64,000 nucleotides of DNA, taken from assembly GCA_013396655.1 (NCBI GenBank), contig WBMV01009271.1, positions 220,314-284,313 on the forward strand. Reading direction: 5' to 3'. A program made the translations under genes and the position numbers. Numbering within the stretch: position 1 is the stretch's first letter; every line of letters begins with the position of its first letter. Positions 1 to 11,700 of this stretch are shown here, in pieces. The notes beneath the pieces were generated by a model, which was given only the letters and a program-made list of their open reading frames with translations, was not told where the DNA came from and did not search any database. This DNA is from Campylorhamphus procurvoides. Taxonomy: Eukaryota > Chordata > Aves > Passeriformes > Dendrocolaptidae.

Positions 1-54
1 CCCCCAGTCCCCGCGTCCCCCAAAAATCCTTCGCCGGCTAGGCGAGCGAGAGCA

Positions 55-65
55 GGCGGGGCGGG
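55..65 (+). promoter_or_regulatory. Overlapping GC boxes (Sp1/KLF-type)
   Basis: The run GGCGGGGCGGG contains a perfect GGGGCGGG Sp1/KLF core at 58-65. A further G-rich run lies just downstream at 71-76. Such sites are typical of CpG-island promoters. The motif is seen directly; its use is inferred from context. Confidence 0.55.
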
Positions 66-250
66 AGGACGGGGGGTCCCGGCACCCCGGCGCTTCCACG
101 GCTCTGCCTGCCCTTTCCTTCGCTCCCTCGCACTGACATGGCCCGGCTCCTGCCCGCCAGGGACGGCGCGCCGAGGCACAGCGATGCGCTAGGGAAAACA
201 TGTCAGGGCAGGGGAAACAGCACTTGGAAACGATTGAAAGGATACTCAGT

Positions 251-257
251 TGACTCA
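251..257. promoter_or_regulatory. AP-1 consensus site TGACTCA
   Basis: A perfect TGA(C)TCA AP-1/TRE heptamer lies 15 bases upstream of the TATA-like box at 272. Isolated heptamers occur often by chance. The spacing to a TATA-like element inside a CpG island is what makes this one worth listing. Confidence 0.35.
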
Positions 258-271
258 CTCCTGTGCTCGGG

Positions 272-278
272 TATAAAA
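272..278 (+). promoter_or_regulatory. TATA-like box TATAAAA in CpG island
   Basis: TATAAAA sits in a locally GC-rich setting on the plus strand, where such an AT motif is less expected than in the rest of the window. A start site would be expected about 25-35 bases downstream, near 300-310. I do not see a convincing initiator there, so it remains a candidate. Confidence 0.35.
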
Positions 279-1922
279 CGCAGTCTAGTAGCGCTGTTGC
301 ATTTTCCAAAAAAATCTGCTCTTGGAAACCAGGTCTGGGATTGTCGGTAGGTTTTGGGTTTTTCCTCTGTATTGACGCAAAGCACTGAGGATCCGCTCTG
401 ACCTTTCAGGATGTGCAACATGGGCTGTTCCCAGCTCTCAAGGTCAGGGAGAAGCAGCTGGGCATTAGCAAGGGCCGGTGCCAGCGGGGGGCGAGGGCCC
501 GTGTGCGCATCCCACGCCCCGCGGGGGCTGCGCGGAGCCAGCGCCAGGCTGCGGTGGCCGCAGCGAGCGGCGGGGACAGCGGCGCTCACAGCAGCGCAGG
601 CTTGCCCCGGTAGCTGCCCCCTCCCCGCCGCTTGGGGGGTTTAGCCATCCCACTCCCTCTGCCAGCTGCAGCACTGAAATGAAATCCTCTCAACTGCGTC
701 TACCCACGGAATGGCTTGTGCTAGGCAGGAACACTTGGGGCCTGATCATGTGTTTTAGGTCCAAAGCACATTGACAATTTAGCGTAAAACACCCACGCCA
801 CACCAGGGAACCGGGATCTTTACCTTTGTTAATGGTAACGATTTATTTTTCGATTTAATAATTTTGACGTCTCTGCATACCTGTGCAATTGGTGTTCCTT
901 AGAAATTTTAGCGTGTATTAAGAGAAACATGACATGTTCAAAGGAAACTGGATCTTGAAGACCCTGCAATATGAAGTAGTGGGTGCCATAGAGCTGGTCC
1001 AGAGTTCTCCAAAACCACATCAAACTTTCAACAGTGCTAATAATCCTGAAGATGAACATCAAAAAGTCAATGAAATATGACTTTCCTCAGTTCAAGGTAT
1101 CTGTCGAGCAAACTGGGGAGTGGAAGAACAATCCCAGGCTTCTAGGACCAAGGGAGGAGTTCTGCCATAGTGAGCAGGGCATCTTCCTGAAGCTGGTTTC
1201 AACTGTATTAAATCTGCAAACTCCCTCAAAACCAAACTCGGCATGGGAGGATGGGAGATCATCTGTCTATGTAATAGTTTTGTGCCTAGAGTTTAAAGTA
1301 CGAGTTACTGTGAGAGCAAAATACAGCAAAAGAGCTGGTTCTCTACTCAGTCCTTTGTGTATTCCTAGTATAGCCAACTGCCCTTTTTTGCTGAATATCC
1401 CTATAAATACCTGTATAAACCCTAAATAATCTCTTACACATTTCTAATGGAATTAAATTATATAGGCATTTTAATGTATTTATTAGAAACTGGTGTTCAT
1501 TTAAAGGGTTGGATACATCTGTTGTGAAAACATGCTTGAAAAGATGGTCATAGAAATATAAAGGCCTAAATATTGATTTGCTATTGTTCTACTAAAGTTT
1601 CAAAATGTATCATTAACAAATCCTACTTTTTCTTTCTTTTTTTTTTAATAAATGTAATTGCAGATAAGCAGTGATAGCCCTGAGTTAACAGACTTTTGTT
1701 TAGTTGATGAGAACAGGGTTTAGCCAGAAAACTGTTGGTAATACAAGAATTAGCTGGGATTGACAGTTTTCCTTTGAGATGACATGAGAGAGAGGAGTTC
1801 TTCTGTTTGGAGCAAAACATTTTGTTAGGTTCTCTAATTTTTTTTTATTTTTTTTTTACCCAGGAAAAAATTGAAAAGTACTGCAGAACTAGGCCTTGTG
1901 TTAATATTTGCAGAAGTCAGAG

Positions 1923-1944
1923 TGAATTCACCTATGTGAATTCA
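1923..1944. repeat. Perfect inverted repeat, 9-bp arms, 4-nt loop
   Basis: Arms TGAATTCAC (1923-1931) and GTGAATTCA (1936-1944) are exact reverse complements around CTAT, with an EcoRI-type hexamer in each arm. Short inverted repeats of this size are common in AT-rich DNA. Confidence 0.7.
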
Positions 1945-2020
1945 ACTGCAGGACTGAAGTTCATTTTCCCTCTTTTCATCAAAACTTCTGGAATCATATT
2001 TCTTTCTACATGCATAGATG

Positions 2021-2064
2021 GAGTTTTACAACTCTAAGTTTTACAACTCTGAGCTGTAAAACTC
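2021..2064. repeat. Tandem 15-mer plus inverted copy
   Basis: Two adjacent 15-base units beginning GTTTTACAACTCT (2023-2037 and 2038-2052) are followed at 2051-2064 by a 14-base inverted copy with one mismatch to 2021-2034. The triplet of related units suggests slippage or template switching rather than a named element. Confidence 0.7.
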
Positions 2065-4627
2065 AAGTTTTAAACCACTGGTAAAAATGCAGAGACCTCT
2101 TAGCATTTGTTTCAAAACCACGTTTCCATTCATTCTCATTAAAATTGCATTAAGATATAAGAATACCTGGCTGAGGTGTGTATTGTTTTGGCAAGTAAAA
2201 TACTACTATTCAAATGATTAATTTTACTTCACATCAATCAGCATCTCTTTCTTTAAAACAGAAAAATTGTACACATGTACTCATGACATACTTGACTCTG
2301 ATCCCTTAGTTTTTACTCAGCCACAATTATTGCCAGATTTCAATATTAATATGTAAGAAGGAATTATAACAAATCAAGTTTCTTTCCACCATTATGACTA
2401 CCTACTATTTGCTTTTTGCCATATAAATATGAATCTTATTCCATACAGACTCCACAAATAAGTACAGACAAGTAGATCTTCCTTGAAATCTTGCTTTGCT
2501 GCAACAGTGCAAAATATCTAGCTTGAAAATACTACAAGAAACGTTATAATCTTATGAAAGTAATTTCATGATATTTTTATCCCCCCCTTTTACTAATGTT
2601 AAATTTGTAATATTTCATGTTAAGCTGTGTATTCTGTGTGTAGCGTTCTCCAGTTGCTTGGATGAATCTGCTGGATCATGTCTTTGAAAAACTAAAGGCA
2701 AAATCTTAGTAATTGTTAAGATAATCACAATTGTTTATCAACTAGCATTTCTAGGGATTGCGTGTAGGACAGTAACAACTGGAAAAGATTTAATTGTCAG
2801 ATGTGTACTTGGAGATGCATCTGAGAAAGATAATTTAACTTGTGGCAAAAACTGGACAAATTATGATGCCTGTAATATGATCTTACAGACTCCACTAGGT
2901 TGTGTTTTTTTTTTTGTCAGAGAATTGCATCTGTCTATTCTTAAAAAGGTTAATTTAAAATGTTTCAATATCTTGATAAATAATATTTTGTATTGCCCTA
3001 AGTCAGTTCCCCCATGAGAAATGATTTACATAGATTTTATGCAGCCTATTTTTTTCTTACTAGAGTTTTATGACTGAACTTTAAATACTAGTGACTGACA
3101 TTTCCTCTTATCTCCTTATCTGTCTGTACTCCTGTGAATAACGTATCAGTGAACTTATAATTAGATGTAATGTTAGCAAAGACTGACAGAAGAGGTAGTA
3201 AATATACGTAGTGAAGTAGCATCATCTAAAGTTGGTGTACTAATATAAAGACAGAATTTAATTGGTATAATGTAAAGACTTGAGATTTTTTTCCATGGTA
3301 CATGGAAAAGTAACAAACTATTACTCGATTTTACCATTTCAATGGAAAACACAAAGGGCAAAATTTTGCTTGTTTTATTTAGGAAAATCCCCAATCAATT
3401 TTGCAGGCAAATTTATATAAATAAACTGTGAATGATACAACCCATAATAGGAAATATCCAATGTATTGCCTGAAAGTTTGGAAATATATCTTGACAATTA
3501 CCGGTCTTTTAAACTAAGTAATTGATTTTAGTGTCGCTTGGGGAAAAAAAATGAAACCCATCAATAAAAAAAGAGAAATCTGCAGCTGTTCCTAACAAAT
3601 AAATGTAATATGAATTTGCATTTTGCATAGTTTACTTCAGTAATCAATTTTAATGACTCATAATCTATATCATTATTCAAGAAATGACAAAATCATTGAC
3701 TTACTCATAACACTTGCTAATTGTTTTTAAAAATAAATTCTATACATGACTAAGGAAACACCCATTTCCACTTGCTTTATGTTAAATCAACGTCTAACCA
3801 CTCATGGTGATTTCATTCAAAGAAAACAGAAGGAACACATTAGCTGTGTGGTTAAAGAGATTGATGGGCTTCAAACATTTTAGCCATGGATGTTTTTTTC
3901 CCAACTGTAGAAACGCATGTTTCTAATTTAAATAGCTTCAAAAAATGAAGATCATTTTATCCAACAAAGCTGTTGTTTCTTGTTTCTTAGAAATTAATTT
4001 AATTTTGTTTAATTAAGTAATATTAGAAAAAAACCTTGTTCAGAGCAAATGCACCTATGAAACAAAAGCATGTGTATGCCATATTTACTAGGTGTTCTGA
4101 AACAGAATTTTTGTTTCACATTAATAAATTGTAAGAGATCAATATGATTTTTACCAGTGAATTGAGATGCAGTTTTTTATGCCCCTGTTAAGACTTTGCA
4201 GTTGCCTCTCCACTCTCTGAAGTAATACGGGGGAGTGGTGGAGCTCAATGTTATTGAAGAAGTACCTTCCTTACTTTGGACTTCAGGTATTTTGGATGTA
4301 TGTTGGTGGAGAAAAGTTTGCAGTTAAATGCTGCAGGCATTTACAAAGGCCAAATAGTTTTCAAGACTGAGCTGTTAGGAGTCGAATAGCAGAACACGTT
4401 TAAAAAGAGAGGAGTACAATTCCCTGCTTTCATATGAAAAGCTCAGCACAGAAGCTTAAACGATCATCCCAGGAAAGGAACTGCAGTACTGAGCTTTTGG
4501 GGAAAGAGATATGTCAAGAGATCCCAATTCTCCAAATAGTTTTGGACATTTCTAGGTTCCCTTTCGTCCAAATGCTATATCTGCATAGGCACAACTTCTG
4601 CATTTGGCCAGCAAAAAAATGTTTGGA

Positions 4628-4705
4628 TGGTTTTTTTGTTTGTTTGTTTGTGGGTTTTTTGGTTGGTTGGTTGGTTCTTTGTTGTTTCGTGTTTGTTTTT
4701 TTCTT
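4628..4705 (+). repeat. T/G-rich low-complexity tract (TTTG, GGTT units)
   Basis: Consecutive TTTG units are followed by four GGTT units and further T-rich sequence. It is a simple, slippage-prone repeat. The open frame across it (4434-4736) translates to low-complexity F/V/L runs and is not a gene. Confidence 0.85.
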
Positions 4706-5389
4706 TCTAAGAAGAAAAGCCCAAGAGAATACTTAGAAATTAAATAGATTTCTCTGTTTAAAATAAATGAAATTTTGCCTGGCAGGTAGGAAGCTCCTTC
4801 TCCTCCCCCTTACACAACTATATTATACAATTTGCCATGACTGGTCAATCTCTGATTTGCGGCCAGAGAAGTACCCTCTATCTCAGGCTGGCATGTATGG
4901 AAATCATTGTGTATTCTCACCACCTCTTACCCATTACAGAATGGGAATATTTGAAACTGAGTGAGAGAAGGAGTGGATGTCTGTGCTAAGCCCCTATGAC
5001 ACCTATGATTGCTTTATCAAATTCCAATTGCATCTAGATTCCAATCTAGAACTTATATTACAGAGTGCTTTAAAGTCTCACATTACCTAGGTTTCTGGCC
5101 ATTCCTCTGTTCTTCTATTTCACAAAGTGAAAGCTGATGCAAAATAGATGAACAAAGAATGGTGAATTCAAAGACAAACCATTGTATTTGAAAGTATGAA
5201 TGCAAGAAGCCCTTTCTATTCTTACTCAGGCACCTAATGTAGTCATCCTAAGCACTATTAAAATTCATATTCTTGATGGCATAGGCCAAGATTTGAGGAG
5301 ATCTGCATAGCTCTACAAACCTATAAAGATGTAGACATCTACATTAGGAGTAAGGTTTAATTTACTTTCTGGAGAAGTTATGGGATAAA
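4706..5389. other. Noncoding stretch with one near-perfect palindrome
   Basis: No gene or clear repeat family seen. At 5033-5050, TCTAGATT and AATCTAGA flank a 2-nt centre (8-bp arms). The right part may already belong to the fossil repeat starting near 5390. Confidence 0.5.
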
Positions 5390-5720
5390 ATACATCAAAT
5401 TTTTGGACCACCAACCAGAACTCAGGCCTCCCCATTCCAACTGATTGTTCAAATCATTAAGCTACAGAGTCATGTTCCCTCTGGTGCTCTCACTTTCTAG
5501 CCCAGCGAATCCTGAATAATTTTCTGCATGGTGCATGACTTAACAGGAGAAGTGGAGAATATTTCCATCTCCAATCAAGCTGTGGGTTAGAGAACTGTTT
5601 AGCTGGGAAGAAATATGTGTTTGAAACCCTTCAATCAGAAGAGAGAACTGAGCCTGTTTCATATATTTTGGACAAGTCTCTAACTGTTGGTTGTAGAATA
5701 TAGCCACACCCTTAAAAGAA
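5390..5720. mobile_element. Probable fossil amniote interspersed repeat (MIR-like/SINE-type)
   Basis: Two segments resemble, from memory, parts of old tRNA-derived or MIR-like repeats found across reptiles and birds. One, around 5405-5490, has the 'AACTCAGGCCTCCC ... AAGCTACAGAGTCAT' pattern. The other, around 5580-5655, has the 'GGGTTAGAGAACTG ... GTTTGAAACCCTTCAATC' pattern, which recalls a decayed B-box-like 'GTTCGAACCC' core. The copy is heavily diverged and its limits are approximate. I cannot name the family without a repeat-library search. Confidence 0.4.
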
Positions 5721-8700
5721 AGGGATGACTGCCACTGGGTTTAGTAGCAGCCTGTGTTGGTGAGTGTCAGGTGCTCTTAGAGTATGACTGTCATCTTTAA
5801 CTGCTCAGCTTTGTTTTATAGAGAACCTTAGCAATAATATAGCTGCAGAGGTCCTTAGTCTGGTTTATCTTGACTGAAGCAATATTTGTCATGATGAGAA
5901 TTACAGCTGTAGGAAAATTTGATATAAAAGCATGGAAGCGCCTATTGAAGAGAGACATCTTCTCCAGATAGGCAGCGCTGAAGCAGAGAAGTTTTTAAAC
6001 TTCATGGCTTAAATTCTTTAAATGTTTCTCTTTAGGAGGCAAGTTGCAGAAATTCTATACAGTGCCTACGTGAAAATCTGGTCCATAGTCAGAAAAATCA
6101 AGTTGAGAGATATGGTAATAGGTTATGAACAGGAAGGAACAGGGTGCTCACAATCAATCATGAACAGAAGAGAACCTCCTGCTGGGACTTCCTCACCTCG
6201 TGATTGCAACTTTCAAATTTCCCTTATCAAAAGATGGGGCATGAGAGCCACGTTTACTTCCAAACTTGCATATTTCGGTTCCCTTTTGCTGTTTCCCCAA
6301 TGTGCCACTTAGGTGTTATTCTGTCAGACAAGTGTTTCTTTTTCAAATTAGAATCTTCAACTGATCGCATTAATCAAGGCAATGTGTCAGTTGTCCCTTA
6401 CGTACAGTTCCTCTGGTTCTGCCTCTCAGTTTCCCGTGCCATTCTGGAAATGCTCATAAACCTCAGTTGATTGGTTGTACTTGCTTTGATTTTGTTATGT
6501 GGTTTAACACAAAGACCTGGTACCTTATATTTTTTACAAGGGTGGTTTTTTTCCTTCTTGGTACTGATTGCCATTGAAATGGTGAAAGTTATGTGATTGG
6601 CTCCCTCTGGAGCAGATACCAGAGATGCATCATGGATCACTGGTCAGAGAGCCTAGACACAGCAGCAAATTCAGACTCTCCCTGCTCCCCATCAACTTTG
6701 AACAGCAGCACTGCTTGGCAATCCATCTCAGCTGACATGAGCAGAGCATGGAGAGGGAGACCCAGATTGGTTTCCAGGCTTACATCTTCTAGTTCACGTT
6801 TTGTCGTGCTTGTGTTACATTGCCAGGTGTAACTCTGGCAGCTGTAAAGAACACTCATTTTCCTTCACTGAAACTGCCTATAAAAGCCCCTCTTTCAGTA
6901 ATGATTTGTTATATATTACAAACACCTGCAGCACAGGGAATTAATATCACTAAAGTATAGGGATCAAAGATATTCCACCTTTTTTTTTCTTTAATTAAAT
7001 GATCATTTACTTTTGACAGACCTCAATGTTTTTGACAAATAGTATTTGAATCTGATTGAAGGTATGGTTACGCCTTTCTAAAAACACTGCAGTCAAAGAA
7101 TGATATTAGTTCTGTGCTCCTGTTTTGAGGAACATGGATTGACTGCTTAGTATTACTGCTAATTATAAATACTAAAATGTATTCAATAATTAATTAAGAT
7201 GCTATTCTCCACTGTGAGCACTGGGTGCTGTTTGTTGAATAATCAGCATCAAAGCATCTTTTTGTATTATATCTGGTAAATCGTACTACATTTAATATAT
7301 CATTAAGACAAGACAAACTTATGACATGCTTGGAAAGCAAAGTGATAACTTCATAGGCATTTACACAGGAATGTGAGAATTTTCTGCATATGCAAGCACT
7401 GAATCTTACTGAAGAATAAACCACAAATTTGCACTGCACCATGTAGGTGCCCAGTTTTGCCTGTTTTCTCTTCCTGTTGCCTTTCTATGTGCCTATGTCA
7501 GTTTAATTTGGTTTCTTTAGAATTTTTGTTGACAGTAAAATTAATGTGCAAATTCCCTATTGGTTGTATATATTAATATAATTCCCTCTCAAATACAGCT
7601 CATTGAAATTAGCACTGGTATAAGGTGAGATACATATTCATATAGTTATTTACATAAATCCCATTCAGCTTTATGCACTCCAAGCTTTAATGCAAAGTAT
7701 CTACTACCGCAGGTAATTTTAGCACAAGCGAAACAACACATAAGTGACATCTGACTTCCCAAAGATTGTGTGTCTTTTAATAAGTAGATTATTTGAAGGG
7801 AAAAAAATCTATAAGAAATTACAATTTGGACATAATTTTTATACCTAAAAACTACAGTCTTTACAACAAAAAAAGTTGAAAATCCTGATTTGTTTCTCCA
7901 ACAAATCACGCTTCATTTACTTAAATACGGCATGATGCCTCTTTTGTGATACAGTGTAAGATAGTTTATGAATATCTTAATAAACTTTTCAATAAGAGCT
8001 ATGTTATGAAGCAACTTATAAGACACTAGACCACAATGTAAGTTTGATAAAAATAAGTATATACTGATAATTGATTTATACAGCACAGCATTTTTTATCA
8101 GTTCTAGTGACAAAAATATCTTTAAAATCAGTTGCAATGTGTATATTGATCTGCAGATTATTTATTTGGATTATAGAATAGTAACTATAAGAAAAGTCAT
8201 TAGGTCATTATCTATATAAGTTTAGGGAATTAAGGCACCATCTATTCCTTGTACTGAAAGACATTTGCTACTAAAAATATCAACTGAAATCTACTATGTG
8301 CAGGTGCAGATTCTACTTAGCAAGGCAGCTCTGTGTGTGTAAGTTTTCCCAGTAAACAGAGGAGCTGCAAGGTCATGAAACAGACAATGGCACATATCTT
8401 TCAGAAAATTAGGCTTTACTTGCAGTTTTTATATTTCCCTTAGCGTAATGCTGCAACACATGACTTACAGCAGTCTATTTTTCACAATTTTCCAGTTAAT
8501 GAAAGTAATGTTTAAATACTCTAAAGTTAGATTATTAACTTCTACAAAATAGAAACAGATGTGTGTCTCAGTATGCCATTAAATTTATGATTTACATAGT
8601 ATTCTTGAATACAGCTGAGCAGAGGCCAATGATTCTAATTTGCTCTAGATTTACAATAACCTGATCTGGTTTTTGTAAGTACTGAAACACTTTAAACAAA

Positions 8701-11700
8701 ATTAGAAAGCCGTTGTGCTTTGTGTGATTAAAGATGCAATTCTCTTTGGGGTAATGAGAAGAGTTAGAACATGTTTCTTTCTTTATGGATGTTTCTATTA
8801 TAAACCCGAGTACCATATAGTATGTATTTTTTGTTACTATTTCCTTGTTTTTAATTATAAAATAAACTGATTGAGTCATACTGGAGTTACACTGAAACAA
8901 TGCCAAAATCTAGCTAAAAAATGCATACAGAAGTTCATAAAAATCCTTAAAATTCTTCTGAGGGCCTTAAGATCTTTTTAGAACAGCACTAGTTCCTTAG
9001 AGTTTGCAGAGTCCAAAACATCTCTGTGATGTAAAACTACACAATTTAAAAATTTATTTTAAAAGCTAACACATTTCACAGCTTATTATACTATGTTAAC
9101 ACACAAAATTTTACAGGACGAAGTTTCAGCGGATTCATAACATTCTGCATCTGGACATACAGATTTGCTGTATGTAATGGCAGAAATCACAACTGGAATG
9201 AATGCTATTGTTTAAAACATGGTGTATCTAAGGGTAGAGACCAAGTTAGGTTGTCACAACACTAAACAATGAATTCTTTTAAAAGGAGACAAAATGAGAT
9301 TAGATATGTCAGATATAAACAAATGTCATGTGAGAAGAATACCCTGTGTAGGAGTATTTAAGGTCTGTTTCAAAGATTATGAAAAATTGAATATAAGACT
9401 GTAAAGATGTATGGATTCAAGGTTAGTTAGAAATGAGGTATTTCCAAATTCTAATGTAGGACTCTCTGTGGTAAAAAATGTAGGTCATTTTGCATTGTAA
9501 TTTGCTTTTCACAGGGAAAGATGACGTAGCAGTGAAGTGTACACAGCTGTTATAATAGGGACTATTTAAGATACTGTTTAAAGCTATCTCAACTATTCTT
9601 TGCATATTGCACGCCAAAAATCAAATAGATTTATCAAAGTAGAAGTAATGAACCAGACCTTTATTTTCTATAGTACCTGGAATATAATGTTATTTCATAT
9701 TATCAATTTTCTATTTTACCTAATGTATTGAAGATAATATAGGCTAAATGTTACATATTCATATTTAATCATACTACAATATAGGTATTTATATTTGTCT
9801 TTACCTCTGATGAAATGTTTAGTATTATTAGTCCTTTCATTTTAATTATATGTAATTAACCATCATTAAAACAGGAGCATTACCTTTTAATAAAAATTTA
9901 ATCATACATTTACTCAAGCACAGGATCAAAATGCCACACAAGGATGAGATGTCTTAAAAGAAAAGTGATTGAATGCATTCAATTTATTTGGTCGCTCGCT
10001 CTTCCAGTGCACTTAGAGATTGCCATCTGTGCTTCACTCAAGAGATCTCCAAGGGTAAGCTCCTGCACTCCTACCACATCCTTTGACTTAGGATTACAGT
10101 GTTAGACAGTTGTATAGACTGAGCTGCAAGCATAGCCTATGTGTTGCTCCAATCTCAGCTTTGGGTTCTACCAGTGCACCCCTGATAGCTCTAGCCCATG
10201 GTCCCTTACAGGTATTTTTGCTTTTGGCCATGGTGTAATGTAGCACTGGTAGAATTCCTGACCCAGGCATACTGATATGCACATATTTCATTTTAAGGAA
10301 GGACGAGGATTACTATGGATTCTTGCTGGGGGGATCTGAAAATGGCAACTGGAATGAAAAAATGGTAGGAGAAAAATTTTTCATCATACACTGAGGCTGA
10401 AGTGCATATAATTGGACTACTTTTTGTGGTTTCATCTGAACTTTCTGGGAAATTTTTCTATTAAGCATGCACATAAGGCATCAGGCTGACAACAAGGAAT
10501 TGGCAAACACTGTAACTAATACAACTTTAAGTTATGTCTAGGGAAGAATTAATATTTGAGAATTGTTTGTTTCGTTCTTGAAAAAATGAGTATGGATATG
10601 GACTAAATGATTGATAGGAATGAATGGCATCAGGAAATCAAAACTTCATGCTTACTTTTTGCCAATAACATAAGCTAAGACCCCTCTTCTGCAAACACAC
10701 AGGTCTAGGTGAGCAAACTTCTGGTGAACCAAGACCATATCCCCAGTCCTACAAATACTTATTCCTGTTAAATCTCATCAACAATATTAACTTAGAAATC
10801 ACAAACATTGGGGAGTGTGTCCCCTTGTATTAAAATTAATAGTAAGTTTTGAAGAAGGACTTCTTAATTTTTCTGGTAAATTCATACTAACTCACTGTGG
10901 CACAGATTGTGGAATTATGTTTCCAGCAAATTGCCATCCAAGAAGCCCTGTGTGATTAACTTGGGAGGCTGGAGGTAAATACTGCAGATGAGAATTCCAT
11001 ATGTCTGAGGCAAAGCATCTGAAAGGAAAGCTCACATTTTAATGGCAGAGCATGGGATGGCCATTATAGGAATATATTGTATTGATTAAAAGGGAAAACA
11101 CCTGGTCAACAAAGGTTTTGTAATATTTTTTCATATTAGTTATTTTAAAGTCATATTAATCTGTCAGAAGTCTTCGGTTCATTATGAACACTCTGTTTCT
11201 TAAAGATGCTCAGTGAGTCTGGATGCACTTAGGATAATTTATTTTCCAATTGACTCTGAGTTGCCCAGACCTACTTCTATTGAAGTCAAATTTTATTTTT
11301 CCAAAGAGAATTAAATCAAGTTAAATTTTTCTTCAAAACAAGGCTTAGTTGGATTCTTAATTGTCAATTTTCTTTGAACAATTACTTCATGACAAAATTT
11401 TTTAATGAATTAACAGCTAATAAATTTTGTGATTCCTTATATTAAAGCCCACTCCAAAAACATTTGTCTGGTGCAATTACTCAACCACTCAGAATAAGTG
11501 GGAAGTTCAAAACTGTATTTATATTGGTTTTGAACCGTCTTAATGTGATTTAAAGTTACCTTATCCCAAAATACATTTTAATCAAAAGGAGGCAGTGTTT
11601 TAAATGTTTTTGTGGCTGGAAGGCTTCATACATTGGAAAAACAGTAACTAAAAATACAATGGACCCTTTTTGACTCTTTTCTCTGTATTTTGCAGGGGTA

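Larger units (their letters stand above)
138..350 (+). other. Open frame of 70 codons in CpG island, doubtful first exon
   Basis: An ATG at 138 has a good Kozak context (G at -3, G at +4) and opens a 70-codon frame that starts MARLLPARDG. I do not recognise the product. GC-rich DNA gives long open frames by chance, and overlapping frames exist on the other strand. The frame also runs across the TATA-like box and AP-1 site, so the two readings compete. It could be an unspliced read-through of a short coding first exon, an upstream ORF in a 5' leader, or nothing. No clear splice donor decides it. Confidence 0.15.
1..650. promoter_or_regulatory. CpG island, probable promoter/first-exon region
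   Basis: My hand count gives roughly fifty CpG dinucleotides here, in two dense blocks (1-200 and 480-625), while the following kilobases have almost none. In vertebrate genomes such unmethylated islands usually mark promoters and first exons. The island runs off the left edge, so its centre may lie outside the window. It contains a GC box, an AP-1 site and a TATA-like box (listed separately). Transcription direction is not settled by the sequence. If rightward, the rest of the window would be first intron; if leftward, it would be upstream intergenic DNA. I do not recognise the gene. Confidence 0.8.
651..4620. other. AT-rich noncoding DNA, no gene seen
   Basis: CpG-poor and AT-rich, with no recognisable exon or repeat family apart from the small inverted repeats listed at 1923-1944 and 2021-2064. 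A frame at 1034-1429 (131 codons) begins with GTG and resembles nothing I know. A pyrimidine tract ending in CAG near 1840-1863 looks like a splice acceptor but has no partner donor or coding frame behind it. Confidence 0.6.

Noticed and set aside
1034..1429. 131-codon frame right of the CpG island
   Set aside because: Begins with GTG, has no known domain, no splice context and AT-rich noncoding composition.
1840..1870. Splice-acceptor-like pyrimidine tract ending in CAG
   Set aside because: No matching donor or coding frame follows; such tracts are common in AT-rich DNA.
6879..6886. TATAAAAG box
   Set aside because: The same octamer occurs several times in the window; no CpG enrichment or gene beside it.
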